A stretch of 64,000 nt of DNA from Cristatella mucedo (Eukaryota; Bryozoa; Phylactolaemata; Cristatellidae). The notes beneath the pieces are model-generated. The model saw only the letters and a list, made by a program, of their open reading frames with translations, ran no database searches and had not been told where the DNA came from. Location of the stretch: the NCBI GenBank assembly GCA_009760855.2, contig WPIO01000154.1, forward strand, positions 250,001-314,000. The letters are read 5' to 3'. The position numbers and the translations under genes were made by a program. Shown here one piece after another: positions 12,241 through 62,546 of this stretch (positions within the stretch are counted from its first letter, which is position 1; each line of letters begins with the position of its first letter).

Positions 12241-12960
12241 GGGCTCCGCAGGACGTTGTGCGAAAAAATGCGACTGGCACCGGATGAACGACTCTTACTC
12301 CCGGGCGACTTCAGTACACCGGAACTTGCCACGCCATGATCGGTGTTGCTACCCGTAAAGCGACTCGCTGTGGTTAGCGCCAGCTGGCCGGCCTAGTGGG
12401 TAGAGCCCACTGCGACCGAGCTGACTGCTACTTGGTCGCGCTTGCGCGATTCTACCGTATTTCGCAGCGGCCGACGAGATAATTTTACTTGCCAAAGATA
12501 ATGACGTCTGCTAGTGACTACTGACATGGCTCTCGAGCCCCGCGAGCTCACCCGACCGCGTGACAAACGAACACTTCTTCTAAGAACGGTCGCTGTCTGC
12601 TGTCTGCTACTGCCTTCGCAGCCTGAGTTACCATGCCCGCCCGGACAATAGCGCAGTGCCTGACGAGTGACGAGACGCTGAGCCGGCGCCGATGGATGGA
12701 TGGATGGATGGCACGAAGCCAACGGTCGCCAATGCCGTCGGCCGGCTTCCGCTGCGTCTGCCTTCGACCGCCGGCGGCTCGTCGAGCTGTTTGGTAGCTA
12801 AGCGCGCCAGGAGCGTTTCCGTGGCTTCCAGCGCTCGCCAACAGATGCTACCGGCTGCAGTGCATTCCCGCCGCAATTCCTACCCGCGTCGCGCCCCAAA
12901 CGTAATATCCGGTCCTAGCATCTCATATAACGAGCGCCCTGCAGCGGCTCGTTACCTCAG
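12241..12960 (-). promoter_or_regulatory. CpG-rich 5' flank of CANT1, candidate promoter
   Basis: The 700 bp upstream of the CANT1 start is visibly richer in CG dinucleotides than the introns and intergenic DNA. It carries a short ATGG tetranucleotide run at about 12691-12711. No convincing coding exon was found. Its promoter role is inferred from position and composition only. Confidence 0.35.
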
Positions 12961-13144
12961 TGGTCCGTAGCCGCTAGCGTATTACGCGAGCTGGTCCGTA
13001 CCGGCGCTTGACGAATGAATACTGGCAGACCTGACGTCTCTAAACACGGCTAATAAGTCGAAGACTTTGCACTAATACGCCAGCGGTAGCAGAGCACGGC
13101 AGCGTTAAAGAGCAAAACTGCCCAGCTAGGCTTGTCTGTCGTGA

Positions 13145-13645
13145 GTGTCTTTTAGGTCACTTCATTCTTTGGCTCCAGCCTATTTCTCAGATCTACTCCC
13201 CCACCAGGCCAAGCATCGTACCACCCGCTTTTCGGAATCCAACAGTCTACCAATACCTCGTACACACTTTAAATCCTTTGGGAGACCGTGCATTTAGTTC
13301 GTATGCTCCCAAAGCCTGGAACTCCCTCCCGACCTGCGTCAGAACATCCCCTGACCTGACCACATTTAAAAGGAACTTAAAAACACACCTATTTAGGACA
13401 GCATTTAGTGGGTCCATGTGATTCGTCCTTGATGTACTTATGCGTGCTAACACTGTGCATGCTGCGACTAACCACATTTGCATGCTGACCCTGTGCATGT
13501 CACCCCTAACCATGTTATTCATTTTGTTTATTTATCAAGCATGATATTACTCACCATTCAATTGCATTTCCCTTTGCAGCAAATGTACAGCGCCTAGAGA
13601 GAGATTGAGTTCTCTGAGGGCGCTTTATCAAGTGCATTATTATCA
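13145..13645 (+). mobile_element. 5'-truncated L2/CR1-like LINE, 3' end
   Basis: Encodes, with interruptions, the ORF2 C-terminus: APAYFSDLLPHQAKHRTTRF, KSFGRPCI, KAWNSLPTCVRTSP. The 3' UTR with CATGCTGACCCTGTGCATGT and the tail GAGTTCTCTGAGGGCGCTTT follow. Confidence 0.85.
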
Positions 13646-13989
13646 TTATAGTATTATTACTACCATGTAGCGCTTCGCCGGCCTTGGCGTAATTTTAGCG
13701 CGAACAAGAACGGTTCGGAGGCGGGCAAGAACTCCTTTGTCCTGGAGCAGTGAGCCAGAGAGGAGCGCCAGTGCAGTTAGAGAGCGAGAACTTAAGAGCG
13801 AGCCAGGAAGCTCTAGGACCAGCGGTGGCGATTCGGCCTTTATAATTGTTCTAATACCCGCGGGAGCTGCTGATTGACGTTGGCTGGCCTGTCAACCTCG
13901 GCCATAACTCTGTCTAAAAAGAGTCGCCTTGAACCTATTCGGCATTCAAGCTGGACAGGGATGCCCTTCCAGTGGCCTAGTGACGGTAT

Positions 13990-16300
13990 TAATTCCTTAT
14001 GATGGCTAGCTACAGAAGCAGACTTCTGAAAGAAGTTGGAAAATTGAGGCAGTTGTCGAAAACGACACCTAAATTTCGAGCACGAGGTGATAGTCGCACA
14101 ACAGCATCACCTATTGGAACAGCAAAGCCTTTTAATCCAGCCAGCTCTTAGGGTGTCCTGTGAGCAGTAGTTCGGTTTTATCGCCATTTAATTTCAGGAA
14201 GTTTTCCGACATCCAGGATCAAATGTTAAGGCAAGCATTCATTTTTCAGTTGCTGCAGCATATTCCGACGGTTTGAATGACAAATACAACTGAGTATCGT
14301 CAGCATAGAAGTGATATCCCATTCCATGGGTCTTAATCACTTTTCCCAGAGGTTGTGTATAAATGGAGAACAGCAAGGGACCGAGTACAGATCCTTGAGG
14401 GACTCCACAGGTGACCCTTCTCGTGTGTGAGACCTGACCCCCACACGACACAGTTGGACACGATCAGACAAGCACGGTTTAAACCACGCCAGTGCTTCGT
14501 CATCAATCGTGATCAATGGTGTCGAAGGCAGCAGACAGATCTAGGAGAGCTAGGGCAGTGACATTCCCGTCGTCGTTGCCACGTAGAATGTCATTGTTAA
14601 CACGGACGAGAGCAGTTTCAGTGAAGTGCTGCCTCTTGAACCCTGATTAAAATATTTCTGACATTTCATTCTTTTCAATATGTTCAACCAGCTGTTTATC
14701 AACAATTTTTCAAGAATCTTTGACGAGAAAGGAAGAAGGGAAACAGGGCGATAGTTTGCAAGGACCTCTGCGTCTAATTTAGGCTATTTAAGTATGGGTC
14801 TAACGATTGACGATTTGAAGGACTTGGGGACGACCCCTTTTCCCAGAGAACCATTCAAAATCTTGGTTATGGCAGGGCTAAGTTAGACTGCCAGTGAAGA
14901 CCACACAGATGAAGTTATAGGGTCTTCAGGAGACGAGCTCTTTTTGCTTCACCTTATTAGAGTAGCCACATGGCATGCAGAAACCTCGGAGAACCTTGTA
15001 AGGAAGGTCACAGGTTGTGAAACAGCGATTGCTTTAGTCGGAGGGGGCTTAATAGAGGCACAAAAAGTGCACAACTTTTTCAGTAAAGAAGGCTGAAAAC
15101 TTTTCGGCTGAGTCCTTAATATCTGGGGAGTCAGACCTCTCAGCATTGGCCAGTAAATGGTTTACTGTCTTATAAATCTGTTTAGGGTCCGACTGGCAGG
15201 AATTCAGCTTTCGAGTGAAAAAAGATCTGGCTTTTTTAAGCTTTCGGGTGTAAACTCGAAGGAAGTCTTTGAAATTGTCTAGATGTGCATCAGACCCTGA
15301 TTTCTTGAAACGTCGTTCAAGCCTGAGCTTAACCCGGCGCATCGTTAGGAGTTTTTTTGTAAATTGGAAGTAATCTCGACGACTTTGAACACGGATAGAG
15401 CGAACGGGAGCATGCTTGTCAAGAGCACTCCCGAGTGTCATGTTCATTGCATCAGTGTGGGTATCGAGGCTGCCGGTCGAGTCTGAATGTAGATCAAGAA
15501 GACCTGCATCACAAACAGATTTAAAAAACTTGTCTAAGTCAATGCTTCGTAAGTTACGTCGTTTGACAAGTTCGACATTGCCCTGTACGTACAGGGGAGC
15601 AGGAACAGTAAACGATACCGAACAATGATCCGAGAGGGTCAGTGGGCACACCATAAGGTCAGTGGGGAGGACATCCTTAGTGATCACGAGATCTAGAATA
15701 TGGCCACCGACGTGGGTGATACGATTAACCTGTTGGGCCAAACCAAAACTCTCCAGACAGTCAAAAAATGAGCGGACCTGGCTGCTAGTAGGGTTGTCAA
15801 CGTGAATATTGAAGTCTCTTACAATCAGTAAAGGCCTGTCACACACAAATATTTTAGCGACGAACTCTGAAAACTCTTCTATAAACAAGTTTAGACAGCC
15901 AGAAGGAGGCCGGTCTATCACAACAGTGAGAGGCATTGTCTTTGATGAAGACCTAATTGCAACCGATGGCCCATGCGAGAAACTGCACATTTTATAGCCA
16001 AACGATTCGCGAACAACAATTGCAACCCCGCCACCAACCTTGTCAGAACGCATGGACTGATAGAATGAGAACCCAGGTGGAGTGGTCTCAGAAATACAGC
16101 TACTGGAACAAGGCGTCATCCAGGTTTCGGTAAGCAGAAATGCATCTAGCGTCTCCTGGACCACCTGATCGTGGATAAGTAACCCCTTGGTTTCGTAGAA
16201 GCAGGACAGCACGAATAGGGTCCAGGGGACTAGTTGTCTTCTTTGATTGGGATATGAACTTCAGGACGAGGTCATTAGTGACCTCTTTGAATGTAGACAT
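13990..16300 (-). mobile_element. L2/CR1-like LINE with endonuclease ORF and broken reverse transcriptase
   Basis: An open stretch of 387 codons (16212-15049) encodes an AP-type endonuclease: AFLLTETWMTP, GGGVAIVVRESFGYKM, LLIVRDFNIHVDNP, HILDLVITKDVLP and LSDHCSVSF, followed by the linker to the reverse transcriptase. The reverse transcriptase is broken between 15049 and 14451, then resumes as [14 protein letters not shown] and [19 protein letters not shown] (14451-14239) and fades at LKLNGDKTELLLTG. The usual Gly before Asp-Phe-Asn is Arg. Opposite in direction to the neighbouring LINE end. Confidence 0.9.
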
Positions 16301-16327
16301 TGAGGTGCTGAATGGAATTGAGGGACA

Positions 16328-16390
16328 GGTAAAGTATATAGAAAGAGATTAAGATCTCTGAGGGGGCCATACAAATATACGTTATAATTA
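16328..16390 (+). mobile_element. LINE/SINE tail fragment
   Basis: GAAAGAGATTAAGATCTCTG then AGGGGGCCATACAAATATAC: the shared LINE/SINE tail alone, plus strand. Confidence 0.6.
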
Positions 16391-16916
16391 TCATTAATAT
16401 GTCGTTGCACAGCACTCAGGGTAACAAAATCTCAAATTTCAGGCACTTTAGAACCCAAGTAATCGACACATAAGATATCGTGCATAGACAAGCATGCTAA
16501 AGCTCAGAAAGAGAGACACTATGGGTCACTGATTAATAGGACCCCTGGTTAGTGACATGCTCTTAATCACGCACGTGCAAGTATGCAAAGCGTCATGTAG
16601 GCACCACACGACAAGTTCACACACCGGGGCGAAAGGAAAGCTGCCAGAGCAGAGCAGAGGCCTTTTCAGCTGACACGTGGTCAAAGCAGGCAGTGATCAA
16701 AGCCGGTACCGAAGTCCAGCCCTTTAGTGCTTACTAACTGAAGGCCCGATCAACAGAAGATTTCAGCTTGAGAGCATGAGGAACAGAGAGACGACCGGAA
16801 GTCTAATTGCATGACAGACAACTATATCGTGTGAGTAGTTGCAATGTTCAGTTGTGTAATGTAATTGTGTAATGTAAATTCAGTTGTAGTGAGTAGTAGT
16901 ACCAGGGCCAACACAA

Positions 16917-16922
16917 TTTATT
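16917..16922 (-). terminator. candidate poly(A) signal for CAMSAP
   Basis: Minus-strand AATAAA about 385 bases past the CAMSAP stop. It is the first canonical hexamer I see downstream. Position is the only support. Confidence 0.3.
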
Positions 16923-17306
16923 TGTCTTATAAATGTGACTAGGTTGACGCCATGGCGGGCAGCAACACCCAATCTGTGCAGCAGGACACAAATGCCATAA
17001 TAAATAAACGTTCAAAGAGCTACCATCTTTAAGTGCCAGAGTGCACGTCACAAAAGAGTCTACTGCCTCATGGAACATATGAGCAGACCGGATACATAAT
17101 TCGAGATTCTACAAGTGGAGTGAATGTCTTATGCAAGACAGAGGTCCATAAGGTGATATGACAGCTTATGCTGACTTAGACCTCCCCAGCCGTGAAACCA
17201 CTGACCAAGCCCTGACGACGGCAGACGGCAAAAGCCCAGCGAGTAAGACGTAGCTGCCAGGCTGATGAAAAAATGTACTATAGTGAAATGTCCTGAGACG
17301 GCCGCA

Positions 17307-55234
<37,928 letters not shown>

Positions 55235-56191
55235 GCAAATGGCATGTCATGAGAGACGGCAGCTGGGACAGCTTCTCCCACACTCAGATAGCAGCCACGT
55301 TAGCCTAGCAGCTACACAACTCTGCACAGACAGAAGCAGTGGGCTGGGTGTCAGCCTTAGGCTTGAGTCTCAGAAGGCATTGCAGTGCAACTAAGTGAAG
55401 CATCGCAACGAGCCGGCTCCAAAGTCGACAAAAGTGAACATCGTCCATCGAACCACTATTCAGTGGATGACCCTGGTGCCGAACTCACTCAGGAATGAGC
55501 CTCCCAAGAGATGGACTTAACCTTCAACTGAAGCTAAACTGATCAGTAAAGGTTGCCGCCGAAGTCATGCACCGCTGGAGCACATGAAGGACAGCTTAAC
55601 CTCTGACTATGACTCTGACTATGAGTAATTACACAGTGATGGGCATGGGCACATTTGTGAGATGTGTGTGCCCTCAAAGAGAACTCATTTGGTAATGCTG
55701 GAAGAGATTCGCTGCACCTCGGTAGACGTAATTCGTTTTGGCTCGAATGCCTTTTCCCTCGACTTGTTTGCTGCGATACGAATCAGCACAAACAAATACA
55801 CACGTGCACTGACACCTACACAGCCTCACACTGTCCACGAGGAGAGTGGCATGTTCACGTCTTGACTTTCACTGACTGGGCAAGTGAAAAAGGAATGAAA
55901 AAGTTGGAATCCCCTGCCAGATCTCATCGCACAGCGTGACAAGCATTTCCGGCCTAGCGCACAATGGAGCTGTGCCGGCCGACGGCAGAAGCTCTGCCAA
56001 CGGCTGAAGTTCTGCCGAGATCACAGCCGAGATGTTTGCCTTTTGAATCCTGACAGCTCGACACGGCGGCACGCGACAAGCGCAAGCGGCCGACTTCTAT
56101 CAGATAAACAAATTGAACTCGGTGCGCTCGTTGCACCAACAAAAGTTATGAAGAAGTAAATGGAGGGTGTGCTGCTCTGTCCCGAACCGCC

Positions 56192-56204
56192 GGGGGGGGG
56201 GGGG
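56192..56204 (+). repeat. poly-G run (13)
   Basis: Uninterrupted G homopolymer. Confidence 0.95.
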
Positions 56205-56649
56205 CCCACCCACCTGGAAAAAAACGTCTTCAGCCTCAGCAACCAGGTCAGCCTCGCCTCCTATGCCTAACAGCAAACGCAACTGGCAAAGGGAGGGGGT
56301 GGAAGGGGATGGCAAGCATGCACTCATCCACCTGTCTGCAGCTCCTTCAGAGTCTCGACGGCCTGGTTTTTGGGTGGCCTGAAACAAACCGATCGCTCGC
56401 TCCCAGCCCGGTCGTTCTCGCTACTCATCACAGGACTAAAGTAATTCCGGCTACAGATGAGTGGTCAAACATTCCTGGTGAGACTATTAATGCCACTGCA
56501 GCTGGCACGACGCCCCCACAATTCCTAAAACACGGTTATTTTAAAGAGTCACCACTCAGTCTGAACCTCCTTACCTACAAAATGAAACTTTAGCCGTACT
56601 AGCCGAAAAATGCTTATCAACATCAACAGCAAAAATTAAAAAAAATATA

Positions 56650-57012
56650 CATCCAGAACTGACAGCCAGATTTACACTAGACACAGGCCACTGCTGCCAT
56701 GGCTGCTACTCTATTCAAGTAATAATGGGTTTACAACTGGGCCATGCATACTTAAGTTTGCCATAGCATGCAAAAAGATATTCATAAAATATTAATATCG
56801 TAATAATATTTCTTATCAGCCCAAAAACAAACACCGGCTGTTGGTATCTATGCATTTACTATGGCATCGCCAGATCATGATTGCCTATGCCCTCCCATTG
56901 TATCCCCAAGCACAGAGGCAGCAAACTTCTGCCTTGTGACATCTACTGCTGCACTTCATTGAGCCGGAATTTTACTGAAAAGCGGGAATTTTACTGAAAA
57001 CGTCGGCTACTG

Positions 57013-57106
<94 letters not shown>

Positions 57107-57215
57107 CTATAAAATAAACATACTATGGAGCTCAGATCAGGCAACTGGCTGGGCCACTGCATAAATACACACCAGATTCGTCAAAAAGTGCTTTACTTGC
57201 CTGCAACGGTAATAA
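56650..57215. repeat. unclassified dispersed repeat, copy 2, with (AT)n
   Basis: Shares ordered words with 38810-39660. An AT/TATA microsatellite (57018-57103) is embedded in it. Confidence 0.6.
57018..57103. repeat. (TA)n microsatellite
   Basis: About 42 TA units with one G interruption. Confidence 0.97.
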
Positions 57216-57504
57216 GGATATTGCTAATATCATATAAATATATTAAGCTTATATATTAAGCCTATTAAGCTAATATATAAGGATCTTGCTACCAAATCCA
57301 AGAAAGCAGCACAGCAAGGGAGCAGGAGACGTGGCAGCAGCAGCAGACACAGAAAGAGTTCACTTACGTCCGAGCAAGCACCAAGCACTGTGCAACAGCG
57401 CACTCGAGGATTGGCGATCTTATTTTAGGCACCACTGAGGTTGCTTGGCGTCCCCGCCCCCACTAATCAGCGAGGCACTTCAAGCTACCACTTCGATCAT
57501 CTCT

Positions 57505-58134
57505 CAACAACAACACAGCAGGTCCTCACAGCAACTCAACAACACAGCAGGTCCTCACAGCAACTCAACAACACAGCAGGTCCTCACAGCAACTCAACAA
57601 CACAGCAGGTCCTCACAGCAACTCAACAACACAGCAGGTCCTCACAGCAACTCAACAACACAGCAGGTCCTCACAGCAACTCAACACAGTCCTCACAGCA
57701 ACTCAACAACACAGCAGGTCCTCACAGCAACTCAACAACACAGCAGGTCCTCACAGCAACTCAACAACACAGCAGGTCCTCACAGCAACTCAACAACACA
57801 GCAGGTCCTCACAGCAACTCAACAACACAGCAGGTCCTCACAGCAACTCAACAACACAGCAGGTCCTCACAGCAACTCAACAACACAGCAGGTCCTCACA
57901 GCAACTCAACAACACAGCAGGTCCTCACAGCAACTCAACAACACAGCAGGTCCTCACAGCAACTCAACAACACAGCAGGTCCTCACAGCAACTCAACAAC
58001 ACAGCAGGTCCTCACAGCAACTCAACAACACAGCAGGTCCTCACAGCAACTCAACAACACAGCAGGTCCTCACAGCAACTCAACAACACAGCAGGTCCTC
58101 ACAGCAACTCAACAACACAGCAGGTCCTCACAGC
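57505..58134 (+). repeat. 29-bp minisatellite, about 21 copies
   Basis: Unit AACACAGCAGGTCCTCACAG plus CAACTCAAC, virtually identical across the array, with one shortened copy (about 57685-57700, 7 bases missing). A and C make up 22 of 29 bases. All three plus-strand frames are open through the array, but no ATG precedes them, so I do not call a gene. Confidence 0.98.
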
Positions 58135-59329
58135 GGCTGCTCGTGCAAGAAAGCTGTCAAGAAGAGTTGTGCAGTCCTGCAGCGCTAGAGAGTGGACGAG
58201 GGTCCACAAGCCGCATTCCAAGCAGTTAAACACGGCACGCGGATGGAGGTCACGGGCGCCGAAAAGTGGACACCCCCCCTAAAAACACAGGCCTGAATCT
58301 GATCTTACTGTATCTTATCTTGTCAACTTCGCTAGACTGCCGAGCCTGCGGCAGAAGCATGTGAGCACGATGCCTAATATGCCTCACCCCCGAGAAACGT
58401 TGCGAACACTGTGGCTACCTGCAAGAATCTGCCTTAGCTAAATTGGGCATTTAGGGGGCTAATTTTGAATCGCCCGATAAGGGCTGGCAGCACCGTGCGA
58501 CTGCTGCAGTGTCACTCAAAGCGGTTGTTGCTAGCGACTGGCGCCTAGCGCCTGCTTAAACCGGCAAACTTTTCTTACGCAGTGGTGATATGCCCGCTCC
58601 AATCGTCGGTGACTCGCTCGGCGGCCAGACGCCGCCGAGCGAGAAAAGCCCGTCTGGGTTCGGACAGACCAGCGCTACATGCCGCCTGGCCAGACGAGAG
58701 CTAACGCCGGTGCAGCACCGCTGGCTCGAAAAAGCACCGACCTCCTCTGGGCGGCGGCGGCGCAAGCATGCCGCCAGCCAGCCGCACGTGCTGCGTTCAG
58801 AAAGTCGACGGCAGCAGCACATAGGATGAGTCAGCATGATGGTGGCAGCCATCGGCCACTCAACCGAGCCCGAAGTTACTGCACAGCCAAAGCTGCCACT
58901 GCCGCCAACTGCTCTCAAAGTTGCTCAAGCAAGCCTTTCGCAGCCGGACGCGCTTGCCGCCCGTCAATCAATCGACGAGCTTAGGTGACACAGCGACAGT
59001 CGGCCTCAGCTCTGCCAAAATCCTAGCTTGGGCAGCTGCTGGCTGACCACGTGACTGACGAAGCCTCACCACCCACCCCCACTTCTCTCTCCCACCGCCC
59101 GGGCAGTACGAACGCTCCTCTTTTCGCTCTCAGATTGCTCATCTTTATTATTATTAATTGACGATTATATCTGGAGCATCGAGTTGTGCATTCGAAAAAA
59201 ACGCACGCGCTTAACGGGTCCGTTTCGACTGGATAGTTACACTACGGCGAAAACCGATCGAGGCACGGAATACGGTTTAGGAGTTCCTATTCACCGGCGC
59301 CAACAAATTCAGTGAAGATTGTCACGTCT

Positions 59330-60570
59330 CTAGGCAGGGTTGTACGCAAAAAAAGCGTCGCGGCGTGCGCGCGGGTCCCTCGAGGTCTGCCTTCGAGCAA
59401 GCGCAAAGAAAAACACGACGACGGTCGCTCCCGCCGGCTCCGCTAGCGGACGCGAAGACGCGCTCACCCTGCTAACTTCTCGTCCGCCGAAGCGCGGCCA
59501 GGACGCCTCGTCGTCCGAGGCGCCTTGCATTCCGCGATCGAGAGGGACGGTGCTGCGATGGAAACAGCTAGGCAACTCGAAGATGAGAGTCCATGCGTTC
59601 GGAGACAGCCCCGCCGCGGGATGTGCAGTGCATCGGCGGAGCCAACGCTCGCTCCGTCAGAGTGTGAGAAAAACCGAACGCTCGCTGTTAGCGTGCCCGC
59701 CGCGCAGCGACCTACAAGAACGCAGCCGTCATTCAGTAACCAGGAGAGCGAGCGCCGGGAGTGCGCGGCTTCGGGCCTGGGCGATCGGTGAATCGGCCAA
59801 ACTGGGACGCTTCAAAGACGCTTTGGCACCGCGCGCAGCACGTACCTTAGCGACAGCGAGCGCTCGCCGCTCCGGCGGCGACCAATTCGCAATATGCGGA
59901 GCCAACAGTGACGGTCCCAATCCCGGCTGACTAACGCGTTACTGGGTCGGCGCCGTCGGCACGAAGAGTACGCATGCGCGCGCAGTCTGCCGGCTCTTTG
60001 ACGCTGAAGTTAATGTACGCACTTCCTGCGCTTTGTTGACAGGATTTAGCAGCTGCTGCTCGCTTCGTTATTGCTCCGACGCCGCTCTCTGGCGCGTTCG
60101 CCCGCCGCAGCAAAGTATTGAAAGTTTGGAACAAATTTATGAGCTCATGCGGGCGTCGTTTGAAGATCGAGGGATCGTGGGACATCGTCACACGTGCGCG
60201 TCCGGGAGGCGTGGGAGCCTCCGGGATGGAGCCTCGGGCGTGCCGTCCGCGGGACGGGACGGGACGGGCCCCTCGAGGAGACGAGCGGCACATGGCGACC
60301 GACCTCCAAACTCACTGCCTTCAAGCGCGCCGCAGATGCGACTTCGTCGCTGGTATTTTCGTTCCGAGATTAGCGTTAATTTTGAACTGCGTGGCTTGGC
60401 GCAGACCAGATAAGAAGCTGGGTGGCTCGCTGCACGAGCTACTCAGTAGCTCGTCGCACGGCCTGCCTTGGCATGCCGCGGAGACTGGACTCCACATAGC
60501 TGGTCGCGCCGACGCGATCGAAGGCTATTGTCACAGCGGGCGGGAAAAGGAGCATCCGGTACCGCGCAGC
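59330..60570. promoter_or_regulatory. CpG-rich block, candidate promoter or CpG island
   Basis: Dense CG dinucleotides (GCGTCGCGGCGTGCGCGCGG, GGGACGGGACGGGACGGG) over about 1.2 kb, unlike the flanking DNA. Long plus-strand open frames here begin at TTG codons without ATG and look like a by-product of composition. It lies upstream of CAMSAP. Confidence 0.35.
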
Positions 60571-61439
60571 TGCAGTAGGGCTATGTGACTCATGCTTGAC
60601 TTCCCTGACTCAATATTGGGGCGGGGCTGCCGACAAAAAGCCACCAAGCGTCTGCGGCCGTCGCCAGCTACAGCAGCTAGGACGGGCTGAAATCCCTTTG
60701 AGCGGCTGCCAAGCGAGTAACTGTTTTAATTCACCAGGATTGCCGTCGCTTGGCTGCTTAATACTCGGCTGAGCTGCTGCACCTCCTGTTTCTTTCCGAG
60801 ATGATAAAACGTAGGCTTCTCTCTTTAAGACGATTGGGGCGAAAGCATTTGTCGCGATTACAAGTCGATACAACAACCTCATATGATCGTGCTTTGAGTG
60901 CAGGTAAACGCCAAATGGAGTCTGTGATGGCTGACTGGAGCTGGCTGCCTGTAAGCTTGTTTTGCAGTCTCGTTCCAGCCGCTGCTCAATACAAAGCCAA
61001 GCCGTGACTATCTATCGAGCCATCAGTAGATCTCAAGGCAAAAATCCGGGGATCAGTGTTGGAAATGCACCCACCGGGTCAGGGATTTGAATCCTGCTGC
61101 AGTCAATCCTGCAATGCCAACTGCAAACCGGCGATAGCCACTAGGGCTCCTCTACCGCAAAATAAATCAAGCTGCAGAGCCAGCGGTCCTTTACTTTTAC
61201 TTACTGACCCATCACAATCGTCAGTGCTTGCTCAGCACTACATCAAGATTGTTCCTTTTGTTAGCAGAACCAGCATTTACGATGGCATCGTGCATCACAG
61301 CAAATTTGTGTTCACTCATGAGCACACAGTTGACAGCAAAAGTGCTGGATGCTAGATTGCTCTGTAGTGCAAAAGCTTGTCATTGCCATGCAACCGTGAT
61401 AGTGCACTTCATAATGCTGCCCTGACTGTCAATAATAAT

Positions 61440-61985
61440 CGTATGGCATTCATATAGCACCCAAGACAACTAAATCTTCCCGGGGGCCCATCATGTACGA
61501 TTCAAAGGAAGCATATTGCTGTATAGATGGTCAAGACAACCATGCAGCCTGGTCAAGTGCGGTCTATGCCAACAGTGCTCTCTGCCTATACCAACAGCCC
61601 TGTTACAAGTGTCTCACACGTTAAGGCCCCCCATCATTTCCTCGCTCCACCCACATCTCTATAATACCCGGGTTTCCCATCATACTGCCGCTCTTCTGAC
61701 TGGTCGTAAAGCTGTGCCCTAGCCACCTCAAGCATCCTTCGGAGACCGTGCCTTCATAGTGCAGAGTCCCAGAGCCTGCAACTTGCCACCGAATAGCATC
61801 ACAACCCCGACTTGTTGACAGGAAGCTACGCACCTCTGGCCGGATGAACTATCCTTAGTGTGCATGCACATGCTGAAATTGTGTATGCGAATGTGAAATT
61901 GTCAGTATTCAGTTGACGTGCTTTCTTTACAGCATATTTAAAACACCTTGACTTTGGTTTAGTTTCCTTGGGCTGCATATAGGTT
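61440..61985 (+). mobile_element. decayed LINE 3' end
   Basis: SFGDRAFIVQSPRACNLPPN-like sequence, then TGCACATGCTGAAATTGTGT and AAACACCTTGACTTTGGTTT with TTTCCTTGGGCTGCATAT. Much more diverged than the other copies. Confidence 0.5.
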
Positions 61986-62318
61986 TTTGCTTAGCATTTT
62001 TAAATCAATAGCAATCAAGCCTGCATGCACATGCTTATTTAGACTGATACAATGCAATCGTGCAACGTCCTGTAAACCCTGCACAGGTTCGACTTTCTCT
62101 TTAGGTCATCTAGAAAATGCTGCTTTACAAGTATGAATTACTACCCAGTCTCAAATCAAAAACATGCTCCTTGATTGGTTCACATATCTCACAACTGCCT
62201 GAAGGACGGTGTACGCAGGACTGATAACTCTTCGTTGAAACAAGAACCCACGCATGCCACCGGGCTGTCATGTTGCACTTTCGCAATCGAAGACGTACAC
62301 CTCTTTAAATTTCTTAAA

Positions 62319-62324
62319 TTTATT
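62319..62324 (-). terminator. candidate poly(A) signal for CREBL2
   Basis: Minus-strand AATAAA about 220 bases past the predicted stop, in an A/T-rich stretch. Confidence 0.35.
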
Positions 62325-62546
62325 TAAAAAAGAAATGATGGCCCTGCCACCAAGTCAGCTTCGGTAGCATGGAGCAATAGCCCAAAGACGAACTGCATAC
62401 TATAACTAACCTAAGCAAAAATAATAGGTAGCTGGGTTCCAGCATACATAACACAGACCATCTTGGGAATCAGCAGCATACAAGCAAGTCCCACACGGTC
62501 AGTTGAATATATCCCGAAGGGTATGTGAATGCAGTGATCGAACGGG

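Larger units (their letters stand above)
12229..17306. other. intergenic region between CAMSAP and CANT1
   Basis: About 5 kb. From left to right: CpG-rich CANT1 flank, an unremarkable stretch (about 12960-13140), a plus-strand LINE end (13145-13645), unassigned sequence (13660-13980), a minus-strand LINE (13990-16300), a LINE-tail scrap (16328-16390) and about 0.9 kb of CAMSAP 3' flank. No host gene seen. Confidence 0.7.
55235..62546. other. intergenic region between CREBL2 and CAMSAP
   Basis: About 7.3 kb. In order: unassigned (55235-56640), dispersed repeat copy 2 with an AT run (56650-57215), 29-bp minisatellite (57505-58134), unassigned (58140-59330), CpG-rich block (59330-60570), unassigned (60570-61430), decayed LINE (61440-61985), unassigned to CREBL2. 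Any 5' UTR exon of CAMSAP should lie here; one strong unassigned donor, GAC|GTAAGTGAAC, is at about 57368 on the minus strand. Confidence 0.6.

Noticed and set aside
12393-12876. overlapping minus-strand frames upstream of CANT1
   Set aside because: CpG-rich flank with few stops by composition. No similarity to CANT1 N-termini and no clear splice to exon 1.
57441-58229. 262- and 247-residue repetitive open frames on the plus strand
   Set aside because: They are the translation of a 29-bp minisatellite, begin at TTG/non-ATG codons and have no flanking splice or gene context.
59340-59930. 196-codon plus-strand frame
   Set aside because: Starts at TTG, resembles nothing I know, and GC-rich DNA lacks stops by composition alone.
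60118-60588. 156-codon plus-strand frame
   Set aside because: Starts at TTG in the CpG-rich block. No family motif, splice structure or repeat similarity.
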